A program made the position numbers and the translations under genes. A DNA stretch of 64,000 nt from Streptococcus sp. 29892 (GTDB taxonomy: Bacteria; Bacillota; Bacilli; Lactobacillales; Streptococcaceae): contig NZ_CP118734.1 in the NCBI RefSeq assembly GCF_032594935.1, forward strand, positions 1,020,001-1,084,000, given 5' to 3'. Within the stretch, counting starts at the first letter, position 1, and every line of letters begins with the position of its first letter. Positions 1 through 7,796 of the stretch are shown here, in pieces. The notes under the pieces were generated by a model. The model searched no databases, was not told the origin of the DNA, and worked only from the letters and a program-made list of their open reading frames with translations.

Positions 1-48
1 AAAGGTCGCGATAAGAAACAAGTATCTGTTTACCCAATCGCAAAATAA
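1..48 (+). CDS. C-terminal end of an upstream gene (partial)
   Basis: Frame 1 is open from the window edge to TAA at 46-48 and would encode the last 15 residues of a protein ending in VYPIAK. No start lies inside the window and the fragment is too short to assign to a family. It may be a real gene end or chance; the next stretch (49-88) is non-coding and followed by toxin debris. Confidence 0.3.
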   Translation, partial: KGRDKKQVSVYPIAK

Positions 49-88
49 GTCTGAAAATGGCTTAACAGTAGCTCTTTGTCAACTGTAG

Positions 89-571
89 TGGGTAGACGAA
101 AAGCTAACACCTAGAGAGGACGAAATTCGTTCTCTCATTTTTTGTTGTTTAAAGCAATATAAAGGCGGTAAGAAATATCAATTGGATGGTCGTAATGTTG
201 TGCTAGATAATAGTCTAAAAGAAAAGGAGACAGCACAATGGCTGTCTGAGCTTTTAGGTCGCCATGTTGAAATAGTTCCAAGGGTCAATTATCCTAAAAA
301 TATCCCTACCCCTGATTATCTAGTTGATGGTGTAAAGTTTGATTTGAAAAAAATTTCAGGAAGTGGTAAAAATGTCTTTGATAACGCTTCAAAAAAAGCC
401 AAGGAACAAGCTGAAAACATTGTATTTGACATTACAAACACTCCATTATCCGAAGCTGAAATCTTTGGGCTGCTTGATAAGGTTTATAAATCAGGACGTC
501 GCGGATTGAATACAGCATTGATCAAAAAGTCGGATAAAGTTATTGATATTATTAAACCCAAAGAAAAATAA
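89..571 (+). pseudogene. 5'-truncated BECR/CdiA-CT-like nuclease toxin domain
   Basis: The frame is open from just after a stop at 86-88 to TAA at 569-571 (160 codons); a TTG at 182 is the only candidate start in the first third and has no Shine-Dalgarno sequence. The protein has the pattern Y.(L/V)DG.NVVLD...KEKE.A.WL...G..V, then TPDYLVDGVKFDLK, then a K/N-rich helix with VFDNASKKAKEQA, FDIT, and a final basic RRGL/IKK region. This is the layout I associate with the toxin domains at the C-terminus of CdiA-type and phage/ICE-encoded polymorphic toxins (Barnase-EndoU-ColicinE5-RelE nuclease fold, probably a tRNase). No delivery domain or signal precedes it, so it is an orphan remnant of a larger protein. 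The family call comes from motif memory, not a search. Confidence 0.6.
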
Positions 572-683
572 AGGTGTCCCACCTCCTACCGCAGCAAGCT
601 GTTTCAAGGGGAGATGGAAAACCTCTATTTCTTACTTAAATTATAACTCAAATAATCATTATTATCAATAAAAGAGGTAAAGA

Positions 684-836
684 ATGAACAGAGATAAGAA
701 GCCAGGTATGGAAACTGTCAAAATTGGCGGTATAGTTTATGAAGTCGGCAAGAAACCAGACCTACAAGGTAAATCTGGTGAATGAGGGCATATTGAGTAC
801 AAGACAGGTAAGATTGTGCTAAAAACCTTACATTAC
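684..836 (+). pseudogene. Broken small phage/ICE-type gene
   Basis: ATG at 684 has a good upstream GAGG (674-677) and encodes 33 residues containing VKIGGIVYEV before TGA at 783-785. The same frame then stays open with GHIEYKTGKIVLK to about 836. The VKIGG..Y.V...L...G.I.Y....I.L pattern resembles the first part of small proteins found in phages and conjugative elements that often carry an HExxH metallopeptidase motif later. Here the second half is missing and the frame is broken by a stop, so it is read as a decayed remnant. Assignment is tentative. Confidence 0.4.
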
Positions 837-838
837 AA

Positions 839-871
839 GGCTTTCCGAGTTTTCGGAAGGCCTGTTTTTTT
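839..871 (+). terminator. Rho-independent terminator
   Basis: Arms GGCTTTCCGA and TCGGAAGGCC (one T-G pair) around a 4-nt loop, followed by a T-run. It closes the accessory debris before the cpsY promoter. Confidence 0.75.
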
Positions 872-953
872 GTTTTGGTACCCAAGAACATTATAGTAGA
901 CGTATTGCCCAGTAAATTGACACTAGGAATCGTGAGACTAATGGAATTTACTC

Positions 954-982
954 ATCGTGTTGCATCTAATCTGTGTTATAAT
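954..982 (+). promoter_or_regulatory. cpsY promoter
   Basis: A consensus -10 TATAAT lies at 977-982 with an upstream TGT (extended -10). The -35 region about 17 nt upstream is poor. A Shine-Dalgarno AAAGGA follows at 1001-1006, 7 nt before the chosen ATG at 1014. Confidence 0.6.
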
Positions 983-1013
983 AGAAAGATAAGAATTGAG
1001 AAAGGACATGACA

Positions 1014-1919
1014 ATGAATATTCAACAATTACGGTACGTTGTTGCCATTGCCAACAGTGGTACATTTCGAGAGGCGGCAGAGAAAATGTATGTGTCCCAG
1101 CCTAGTCTGTCCATTTCCATTCGTGACTTGGAAAAAGAGATTGGTTTTCAAATTTTTAACCGAACAAGTTCGGGAACCTTTCTGACCAAAGAGGGCATGG
1201 ATTTTTACGAAAAAGCTCAAGCTTTGGTTAAGGGCTTTGACCAATTTGAAAATCGTTATTTGCAACCTGAAGAAGGGGAAAAGATTTTTTCCATTTCCAG
1301 TCAGCACTATGACTTTTTACCACCGTTGATAACAGAATTCTCAAAGGAACATCCTCAGTACAAAAATCTCCGAATTTTTGAATCAACAACGGTTCAAATT
1401 TTAGATGAAGTGGCCCAAGGATATAGCGAACTAGGGATTATTTATCTGAATGGTCGCAATACAAAAGGCATTATGCAGAAATTGGAAAAGCTCAAGTTAG
1501 AAGTGGAGGACCTGATAGCCTTTCAAACACATATCTATATTCGGAAAGACCATCCTTTGACAAGCAAGTCTGAGGTTGAGTTGAATGATTTAGTTGGTCT
1601 TCCGACAGTGCGATTCACTCAGGAAAAAGAAGCTTATCTTTATTACTCTGAAAATCTAATTGATACGTCAGACTCGTCTGTTACTTTTGATGTAACAGAT
1701 CGTGCCACTTTGAATGGTATTTTGGAGCGGACCGATGCCTATGCGACAGGCTCTGGCTTCCTAGATAGTGAAAGTGTGAACGGGATTACGGTCATTCCAA
1801 TTAAAGATCAAATTGATAATCGCATGGTCTATGTTAAACGAGCTGATGGAGAATTAAGCCAATGTGCTTTAGATTTTATTGAAATGATGCATCAATATTT
1901 TGATGCGAAGAAAGGTTAG
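1014..1919 (+). CDS. cpsY: LysR-family transcriptional regulator CpsY/MtaR
   Basis: This 301-residue protein has an N-terminal winged helix-turn-helix of the LysR type (MNIQQLRYVV..., A.KMYVSQPSLS..I..LE...G..IF.R, residues 1-65) and a C-terminal effector-binding region. In streptococci the LysR gene directly before lspA is cpsY/mtaR, linked to methionine transport control and surface/virulence traits; the same neighbourhood is seen here. ATG 1014 is preferred over 1008 because AAAGGA at 1001-1006 is 7 nt from 1014 and only 1 nt from 1008. The lspA start follows its stop by 1 nt. Confidence 0.85.
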   Translation: MNIQQLRYVVAIANSGTFREAAEKMYVSQPSLSISIRDLEKEIGFQIFNRTSSGTFLTKEGMDFYEKAQALVKGFDQFENRYLQPEEGEKIFSISSQHYDFLPPLITEFSKEHPQYKNLRIFESTTVQILDEVAQGYSELGIIYLNGRNTKGIMQKLEKLKLEVEDLIAFQTHIYIRKDHPLTSKSEVELNDLVGLPTVRFTQEKEAYLYYSENLIDTSDSSVTFDVTDRATLNGILERTDAYATGSGFLDSESVNGITVIPIKDQIDNRMVYVKRADGELSQCALDFIEMMHQYFDAKKG

Positions 1920-1920
1920 T

Positions 1921-2385
1921 ATGAGAAAGTTTGGATTTCCAATTCTGGCAGTTGTTTTGATAGGTCTTGACCAGCTTGTCAAGGCTTGGACAGTTGCCAA
2001 TATTGAATTAGATACGGTTGAGCCATTTCTTCCAGGATTTATGAGTTTAGCCTATTTGCGAAATTATGGAGCGGCTTGGTCTATCTTACAAAATCAGCAG
2101 TGGTTTTTCACGATTGTAACAATCGCAGCTGTGACCGGTTTGATTTGGTATTATGTGAAGCAAATCAAGGGTAACCTGTGGACCTTGTTTAGCTTGGCTT
2201 TGATGATTTCTGGGGCCTTGGGGAATTTTATTGATCGAATTCGTCTTGGTTATGTAGTGGATATGTTCCACTTGGATTTTATCAGTTTCCCAGTATTTAA
2301 TGTGGCGGATATGTGTTTGTCTGTCGGTGTAGGAATTTTGTTTATTTGTATCATGAAAGAAGAGAGTAATGGAAGTAAGAGTTGA
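1921..2385 (+). CDS. lspA: Lipoprotein signal peptidase (signal peptidase II)
   Basis: LspA removes the signal peptide of prolipoproteins at the lipobox cysteine in the cytoplasmic membrane. The 154-residue protein has four hydrophobic segments and the family catalytic aspartates: an N-terminal LDQLVK motif, then GNFIDR in the middle and FPVFNVADM near the C-terminus. Start ATG 1921 has GAAAGG at 1909-1914. The gene overlaps the following rluD-type gene by 17 nt, so the two are translationally coupled. Lipoprotein substrates in this window include the proteins at 25472-25846 and 41124-41906. Confidence 0.95.
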   Translation: MRKFGFPILAVVLIGLDQLVKAWTVANIELDTVEPFLPGFMSLAYLRNYGAAWSILQNQQWFFTIVTIAAVTGLIWYYVKQIKGNLWTLFSLALMISGALGNFIDRIRLGYVVDMFHLDFISFPVFNVADMCLSVGVGILFICIMKEESNGSKS

Positions 2386-3265
2386 GATTGGTGGTATTCG
2401 TTTGGACAAGGCCTTGGCGGATTTGACAGATTTGTCCCGTTCAGTTGCCAATGAACAGATTAAAAATGGTCAGGTTTTGGTTAATGGCCAGCCTAAAAAA
2501 GCCAAATACAGTGTGCAGGCTGGTGATATCCTAACCTATCAGGTGCCAGAAGTAGAAGAAATTGACTATGTAGCAGAAGACATTCCCTTAGAAATTGTCT
2601 ATCAGGATGCGGATGTGGCTGTGGTCAATAAACCTCAAGGGATGGTTGTTCACCCATCTGCGGGTCACACATCTGGTACACTGGTCAATGCGCTTTTGTA
2701 TCATGTTAAGGATTTGTCAGGTATCAATGGTGTTCTTAGACCTGGAATTGTCCATCGGATTGACAAGGATACATCTGGCTTACTCATGATTGCCAAAAAT
2801 GATGATGCCCATACAAAGCTGGCTGCTGAATTAAAAGACAAAAAGTCGCTTCGTAAATATTGGGCGATTGTTCATGGCAATCTGCCAAATGACCGTGGAA
2901 TGATTGAAGCACCGATTGGGCGTTCTGAGAAAGACCGCAAGAAACAGGCTGTGACAGCCAAAGGGAAAGAAGCTGTGACACGTTTTCAAGTTTTGGAGCG
3001 TTTTGGGGATTACACCTTGCTAGAATTGACCTTGGAAACTGGACGGACACATCAAATCCGTGTCCATATGGCTTATATCGGTCATCCAGTAGCAGGGGAT
3101 GAGGCCTACGGTCCTAGAAAGACACTAAAGGGACATGGTCAGTTTCTCCATGCCAGAACGCTTGGATTTACCCATCCGAGAACTGGGGAAGTAGTGGAGT
3201 TTACGGCAGAAGCGCCAGCTATTTTCCAGGAAACACTTGAAAAACTACGCAAGTCAAATGGCTGA
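2369..3265 (+). CDS. rluD: RluD-family 23S rRNA pseudouridine synthase
   Basis: The 298-residue protein has an N-terminal S4 RNA-binding domain (RLDKAL...SR....I..G.V.VNG, residues 10-55) and a pseudouridine synthase catalytic domain with the conserved HRIDKDTSG motif around residues 131-139 holding the catalytic aspartate, followed by GRTHQIRVH. The family converts uridines in helix 69 or related positions of 23S rRNA. Gene order lspA-rluD is standard in streptococci. The 17-nt overlap with lspA indicates one transcript. Which uridine is modified cannot be read from sequence. Confidence 0.9.
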   Translation: MEVRVEIGGIRLDKALADLTDLSRSVANEQIKNGQVLVNGQPKKAKYSVQAGDILTYQVPEVEEIDYVAEDIPLEIVYQDADVAVVNKPQGMVVHPSAGHTSGTLVNALLYHVKDLSGINGVLRPGIVHRIDKDTSGLLMIAKNDDAHTKLAAELKDKKSLRKYWAIVHGNLPNDRGMIEAPIGRSEKDRKKQAVTAKGKEAVTRFQVLERFGDYTLLELTLETGRTHQIRVHMAYIGHPVAGDEAYGPRKTLKGHGQFLHARTLGFTHPRTGEVVEFTAEAPAIFQETLEKLRKSNG

Positions 3266-3281
3266 TGAAAACCTGTTCATC

Positions 3282-3310
3282 TTGCCCATTTCCCCAAGAA
3301 ATGCTATACT
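3282..3310 (+). promoter_or_regulatory. Promoter of the zinc-ribbon gene
   Basis: TTGCCC (3282-3287) and TATACT (3305-3310) are separated by 17 nt, with AAGGAG at 3329-3334 before ATG 3346. Confidence 0.7.
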
Positions 3311-3345
3311 AGTAGACGATAAAAATGTAAGGAGTATGAAAAAAT

Positions 3346-3684
3346 ATGGAAACTTTACCAAATTGTCCAAAATGTCATTCTGAATATGTTTATGAAGACG
3401 GCGCCCTATTGGTTTGCCCTGAGTGTGCTTATGAGTGGAACCCAGCAGATGTAGCTGAGGAAGAAAGTGGACCTGTTGCAATTGATGCGAACGGTAATCG
3501 TTTGGCGGATGGCGACACGGTAACTCTGATTAAGGACTTGAAAGTCAAGGGTGCGCCTAAAGACTTGAAACAAGGTACACGCGTGAAGGGTATCCGTATC
3601 GTTGAGGGTGACCACAATATCGACTGTAAGATTGATGGTTTTGGTGCCATGAAGTTAAAATCAGAATTTGTGAAAAAAATCTAA
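3346..3684 (+). CDS. phnA: PhnA/YjdM-type zinc-ribbon protein
   Basis: The 112-residue protein has an N-terminal zinc ribbon with CPKC at residues 8-11 and CPEC near residue 26, then the conserved alkylphosphonate-utilisation-associated C-terminal domain with [14 protein letters not shown] and [16 protein letters not shown] motifs. Despite the phnA name the family has no proven role in phosphonate hydrolysis. It has its own promoter at 3282-3310. A short inverted repeat with a T-rich tail follows the gene (about 3690-3722). Confidence 0.85.
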   Translation: METLPNCPKCHSEYVYEDGALLVCPECAYEWNPADVAEEESGPVAIDANGNRLADGDTVTLIKDLKVKGAPKDLKQGTRVKGIRIVEGDHNIDCKIDGFGAMKLKSEFVKKI

Positions 3685-3732
3685 GAGAAAGGACTGGTCC
3701 ATCCAGTCTTTTGTCATTTTTGAAAGGATAAT

Positions 3733-4368
3733 ATGAAGAATCAAACTATTTTATTCTATAGTCGGTGCTTGTTGGCAGTTTTGGCTATTACAGGAACTGT
3801 CTTGGAAATTGTAAAGTACGGTATCGGTATGCTTATGTACTATACGGTGCTTTCAAACCTCTTGGTATCTATCTTTGCGGTTTATATGGTGCTTGCCATG
3901 AAGAAGGGTGAGGATTTACAGGCTCCTTGTTTTCTTCGTATAAAGGCTGCGGTAACCATGTCTATTATGATTACCTGTGTGGTCTATCACTTGATGTTGG
4001 CACCTCTTGCAGATGATTTTTGGCGAGTGGAAAATATGCTATGCCACTATATTGTTCCGATTTATTTCTTGTTAGATACCCTACTTGTCGACCGTCAGCA
4101 ACAGTACAAGTGGTTTGACCCGATTTGGTGGACACTTTTACCAGTTCTCTACATGATTTTTGGGCTTGTTAATGGTCTTTTTATCAAAATTCCTATCCCT
4201 GATGCTAAGGACAGTCCCTTTGCTTATTTCTTCCTCAATGTTCCCAAATATGGATGGCCTTATGTACTGACCTATGCAGGCACGATTTTCGTGGCCTATC
4301 TGGTTTTTGGCTTTGTTTTGACTGGTGTAAAATCCGTCACTGTCCGTCGTAATCTGCTAAACAGGTAA
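3733..4368 (+). CDS. Pr6Pr-family integral membrane protein
   Basis: 211 residues with about six hydrophobic segments and the family features YYTVLSNL in the second helix, a histidine-containing VYHL.L.P motif in the third, HYIVP.. in the fourth, and a glycine/proline-rich YPFLN-like segment (FFLNVPKYGWPY) near the C-terminus. The Pr6Pr group is distantly related to FAR-17a/AIG1-like hydrolases of lipids, but bacterial members are uncharacterised. The gene is followed by the pyrR regulatory leader, so it is probably a separate unit. Confidence 0.75.
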   Translation: MKNQTILFYSRCLLAVLAITGTVLEIVKYGIGMLMYYTVLSNLLVSIFAVYMVLAMKKGEDLQAPCFLRIKAAVTMSIMITCVVYHLMLAPLADDFWRVENMLCHYIVPIYFLLDTLLVDRQQQYKWFDPIWWTLLPVLYMIFGLVNGLFIKIPIPDAKDSPFAYFFLNVPKYGWPYVLTYAGTIFVAYLVFGFVLTGVKSVTVRRNLLNR

Positions 4369-4415
4369 CATTCTCAGCAAAATCCGAAGATTTTCGAAAT
4401 TTTTACAGAAAGAAT

Positions 4416-5105
<690 letters not shown>

Positions 5106-5160
5106 TCGTTTATTTTTCAACTCAATATTCTACATCTATATCATAAAGGCAGGTATCGTC

Positions 5161-6084
5161 ATGACAATTACAAATGGTAAAGTTTCACTCAAACACTTGG
5201 TTACTATGGAAACTCTTTCAAATGAGGAAGTGCTCGGGCTTATTCAGAGAGGAATTGCTTTCAAAAATGGGGAGCGGGTAGAGTTGGATAGGAAGTATTA
5301 TGCTTCCAACCTATTTTTTGAGGATTCGACTAGGACCCATAAGTCTTTTGAAATGGCAGAGCTTCGTTTGGATATGGGCATGATTGACTTTGATGCGCGT
5401 ACCAGTTCGGTCAATAAGGGTGAAACCTTGTATGATACGATTTTGACTATGTCAGCTCTGGGAGTTGATATTTGTGTTATTCGCCACTCTGAAGTAGATT
5501 ACTACAAGCAGTTGATTGATAGCCCTACCATTCAGACTTCAATCGTCAATGGTGGTGATGGTTCTGGGCAACATCCAAGCCAGTCCTTGCTAGATTTGAT
5601 GACCATTTATGAGGAATTTGGAACCTTTGAAGGTTTGAAGATTGCCATTGCTGGTGATATTACGCATTCACGAGTGGCTAAGTCAAATATGCAAATCTTG
5701 AAGCGTTTGGGCGCTGAAATTTACTTTGCTGGGCCAGAAGAGTGGTATGCAGAGGAATTTGATGTTTATGGTCAACATTTGAATATTGATGATATTGTTG
5801 AGAAAGTAGATGTCTTGATGTTGCTTCGTGTGCAACACGAGCGCCATGATGGTGATGGTGGTTTTTCGAAAGAAACCTATAATCGCTTGCATGGCTTGAC
5901 TGAAGAACGCTACAAGCGCTTGAAAGACAGGGCTATTGTCATGCATCCTGCCCCTGTCAATCGTGATGTAGAAATTGATGACCATTTAGTAGAGGCACCA
6001 AAATCACGCATCGTCAGACAAATGCAGAATGGTGTATTTGTCCGAATGGCGATTTTGGAAGCTATTGTTAATGGTAAGGCTTAA
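5161..6084 (+). CDS. pyrB: Aspartate carbamoyltransferase catalytic chain
   Basis: PyrB condenses carbamoyl phosphate and aspartate to carbamoyl aspartate, the committed pyrimidine step. The 307-residue protein has the carbamoyl phosphate motif STRTHKSFE near residues 57-65 and the aspartate-binding [11 protein letters not shown] region near 259-269. A short gap of 55 nt separates it from pyrR, and carA/carB, which supply carbamoyl phosphate, follow. The context indicates one pyrimidine-responsive block. Confidence 0.97.
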   Translation: MTITNGKVSLKHLVTMETLSNEEVLGLIQRGIAFKNGERVELDRKYYASNLFFEDSTRTHKSFEMAELRLDMGMIDFDARTSSVNKGETLYDTILTMSALGVDICVIRHSEVDYYKQLIDSPTIQTSIVNGGDGSGQHPSQSLLDLMTIYEEFGTFEGLKIAIAGDITHSRVAKSNMQILKRLGAEIYFAGPEEWYAEEFDVYGQHLNIDDIVEKVDVLMLLRVQHERHDGDGGFSKETYNRLHGLTEERYKRLKDRAIVMHPAPVNRDVEIDDHLVEAPKSRIVRQMQNGVFVRMAILEAIVNGKA

Positions 6085-6149
6085 AAGTAAGCTGTTAAGG
6101 TATCTTAGAACTGAGCAGTTAGAAATTTGTTAGACTTATCTTATTTAAT

Positions 6150-6167
6150 GTCGCCCAGAGAGGCGAC
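6150..6167 (+). promoter_or_regulatory. PyrR-like binding hairpin before carA
   Basis: Perfect 6-bp stem GTCGCC / GGCGAC around CAGAGA, containing the PyrR-recognition string CCAGAGAGGC. It is followed 5 nt later by the Shine-Dalgarno GAAAGGAG (6173-6180). No U-tract terminator follows, unlike before pyrR, so control through access to the ribosome-binding site is a plausible reading (inference). Confidence 0.6.
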
Positions 6168-6188
6168 GAATAGAAAGGAGAAGGGGTG

Positions 6189-6307
6189 TTCTGTTGCTCG
6201 GATTTGTAACTGAATTCGGGCTACGGACTGGGTCAAAAAGATAGTTTTTCCTCGAACGCAAACGTTCTTGGTCAAACTCCTATTTTGACTGTGTCCGTTT
6301 AACGCCC
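6189..6307 (+). repeat. Structured repeat copy A, between Shine-Dalgarno and carA start
   Basis: A member of a repeat family also found before carB and twice before prfA. It has a 5' hairpin (TTCTGTT / AACTGAA), then a long interrupted stem: GGGC 6218-6221 with GCCC 6304-6307, GGAC with GTCC, GTCAAAA with TTTTGAC, AGTTT with AAACT, and a terminal hairpin GAACG-CAAA-CGTTC. The only Shine-Dalgarno candidate for carA is upstream of it at 6173-6182; the 16 nt between its end and ATG are A/T only with no G-rich site. Confidence 0.75.
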
Positions 6308-6323
6308 TTAATATCTTATTATT

Positions 6324-7400
6324 ATGTCAAAAAGACGTTTAATTTTGGAAGATGGTACTATTTTTGAAGGTGAGGCCTTTGGTGCTGATATTGATGTGAC
6401 TGGTGAGTTGGTTTTCTCGACTGGAATGACTGGTTATCAGGAATCAATCACAGACCAGTCCTATAATGGTCAGATTTTAACCTTTACCTATCCTTTAGTT
6501 GGAAATTACGGGATCAATCGAGATGATTATGAATCCATTAATCCGACCTGTAAGGGGGTTGTGGTTAGTGAATGGGCTCGTCGGGCAAGTAACTGGCGTA
6601 ACCAGATGAACTTGGATGAATTTTTAAAGGCTAAGAAAATTCCAGCTATTTCTGGAATTGACACACGCGCCTTGACTAAAATTATTCGCAAACACGGTAC
6701 CATGAAGGCCACCTTAGCAAATGTTGGTGATTCCGTTGAGCATTTGACGGATCAGCTGAGAGCGACTGTTTTGCCAACTAATAACATTCAGCAAGTATCT
6801 ACCAAAACAGCCTATCCTGCGCCTGGAATTGGACGTAGTGTTGTGCTGGTTGATTTTGGCTTGAAGCATTCTATTCTTCGTGAATTAGCAAAACGCGATT
6901 GCAATGTGACGGTTGTTCCTTACGATACGACAGCAGAAGAAATATTGGCTCTTAATCCAGACGGTGTCATGCTGTCAAACGGTCCTGGTAACCCAGATGA
7001 TGTTCCAGAAGCTTTGGACATGATTCGGGGCATTCTTGGAAAAATTCCAATTTTTGGTATCTGTATGGGGCACCAACTCTTTGCCAAGGCCAATGGTGCT
7101 ACAACTTATAAGATGAAGTTCGGACATCGTGGTTTTAACCATGCTGTTCGTGAAATCGCGACTGGTCGAGTAGATTTTACCAGTCAGAACCACGGTTATG
7201 CTGTGGCTCGTGAAGATTTGCCAGAGTGTTTGATGATTACACATGAGGAAATCAATGACAAATCAGTGGAAGGGGTACGCCATAAGTACCATCCAGGTTT
7301 CTCTGTTCAATTCCATCCGGATGCAGCACCTGGTCCACATGATGCTAGCTATCTCTTTGATGAATTTATGGATTTGATGGATGGCTTCCAGGCAAGATAA
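6324..7400 (+). CDS. carA: Carbamoyl-phosphate synthase small (glutamine amidotransferase) subunit
   Basis: CarA hydrolyses glutamine and passes ammonia to CarB. The 358-residue protein has the N-terminal CPSase small-chain domain (residues 1-150) and a class I glutamine amidotransferase domain with SNGPGNP, the nucleophile in FGICMGHQ (around residues 240-250), and the catalytic histidine region FHPDA.PGPHD, where most family members have HPEA. Start ATG 6324 gives the conserved [10 protein letters not shown]-terminus. Its Shine-Dalgarno is 140 nt upstream, separated by the structured repeat at 6189-6307. This is a clear carA in an odd translational setting. Confidence 0.95.
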   Translation: MSKRRLILEDGTIFEGEAFGADIDVTGELVFSTGMTGYQESITDQSYNGQILTFTYPLVGNYGINRDDYESINPTCKGVVVSEWARRASNWRNQMNLDEFLKAKKIPAISGIDTRALTKIIRKHGTMKATLANVGDSVEHLTDQLRATVLPTNNIQQVSTKTAYPAPGIGRSVVLVDFGLKHSILRELAKRDCNVTVVPYDTTAEEILALNPDGVMLSNGPGNPDDVPEALDMIRGILGKIPIFGICMGHQLFAKANGATTYKMKFGHRGFNHAVREIATGRVDFTSQNHGYAVAREDLPECLMITHEEINDKSVEGVRHKYHPGFSVQFHPDAAPGPHDASYLFDEFMDLMDGFQAR

Positions 7401-7448
7401 TAAATCTATTGTTTACAATTTAGAAAACACTTTATTGCCGAATGTCAG

Positions 7449-7653
7449 TTATTTAATGTCAACCTGTGAGTTGACGAATAGAAAGGCAAGGGACAGGTCA
7501 ATGGTTGCAAGCAACTCATTTCCCTACGCCTGCCTCTATGGAGGTCAGGCTATCCCTTGCACTAGCAGTAAGGTTTACCTAATATCGAGCTAAACCTTAC
7601 TGCGTCGGACTTATCTTATTTAATGTCAACCTGTGAGTTGACGAATAGAAAGG
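7449..7653 (+). promoter_or_regulatory. Duplicated PyrR-like leader before carB
   Basis: A 38-bp sequence occurs twice, perfectly, at 7449-7486 and 7616-7653. Each copy holds a hairpin GTCAAC-CTGTGA-GTTGAC (7458-7475, 7625-7642) followed by GAATAGAAAGG. The same block precedes carA with compensated stem changes (GTCGCC / GGCGAC). Only the second copy continues into GGAGAAG. Between copies lies 129 bp with its own folds: GGCAAGGGA (7485-7493) pairs with TCCCTTGC (7553-7560), and GCAGTAAGGTTTA (7565-7577) pairs perfectly with 7591-7603. Confidence 0.65.
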
Positions 7654-7657
7654 AGAA

Positions 7658-7789
7658 GATACAGGTTCGAATTTTCCTATTCGAACACGCCCTAAGGACT
7701 GTGCGAAAAAGATAAACGTCGTCTGGATGCTTGAAGCATCAGCGTCGCGTTTCCTATTTTCGCTTTGTCCTCTTAACGGGCTTTGTATC
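7658..7789 (+). repeat. Structured repeat copy B, between Shine-Dalgarno and carB start
   Basis: The element starts and ends with pairing arms GATAC (7658-7662) and GTATC (7785-7789). Inside are a 5' hairpin GTTCGAA / TTCGAAC, then GCCC with GGGC, GGAC with GTCC, GCGAAAA with TTTTCGC, AAACG with CGTTT and a terminal hairpin GATGC-TTGAA-GCATC. ATACA occurs at both edges (7659-7663 and 7790-7794), like a 5-bp target duplication. Shine-Dalgarno AAAGGAG sits at 7649-7655 immediately upstream; only ATACATT separates the element from ATG 7797. Confidence 0.8.
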
Positions 7790-7796
7790 ATACATT

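Noticed and set aside
6210..6320. Intrinsic terminator before carA as in the pyrR leader
   Set aside because: The long hairpin has no U-run after its 3' arm; it is followed by TTAATATCTTATT.
7731..7796. Upstream ATG at 7731 as carB start
   Set aside because: It would translate repeat sequence and give a 22-residue extension unlike other CarB proteins; no ribosome-binding site.
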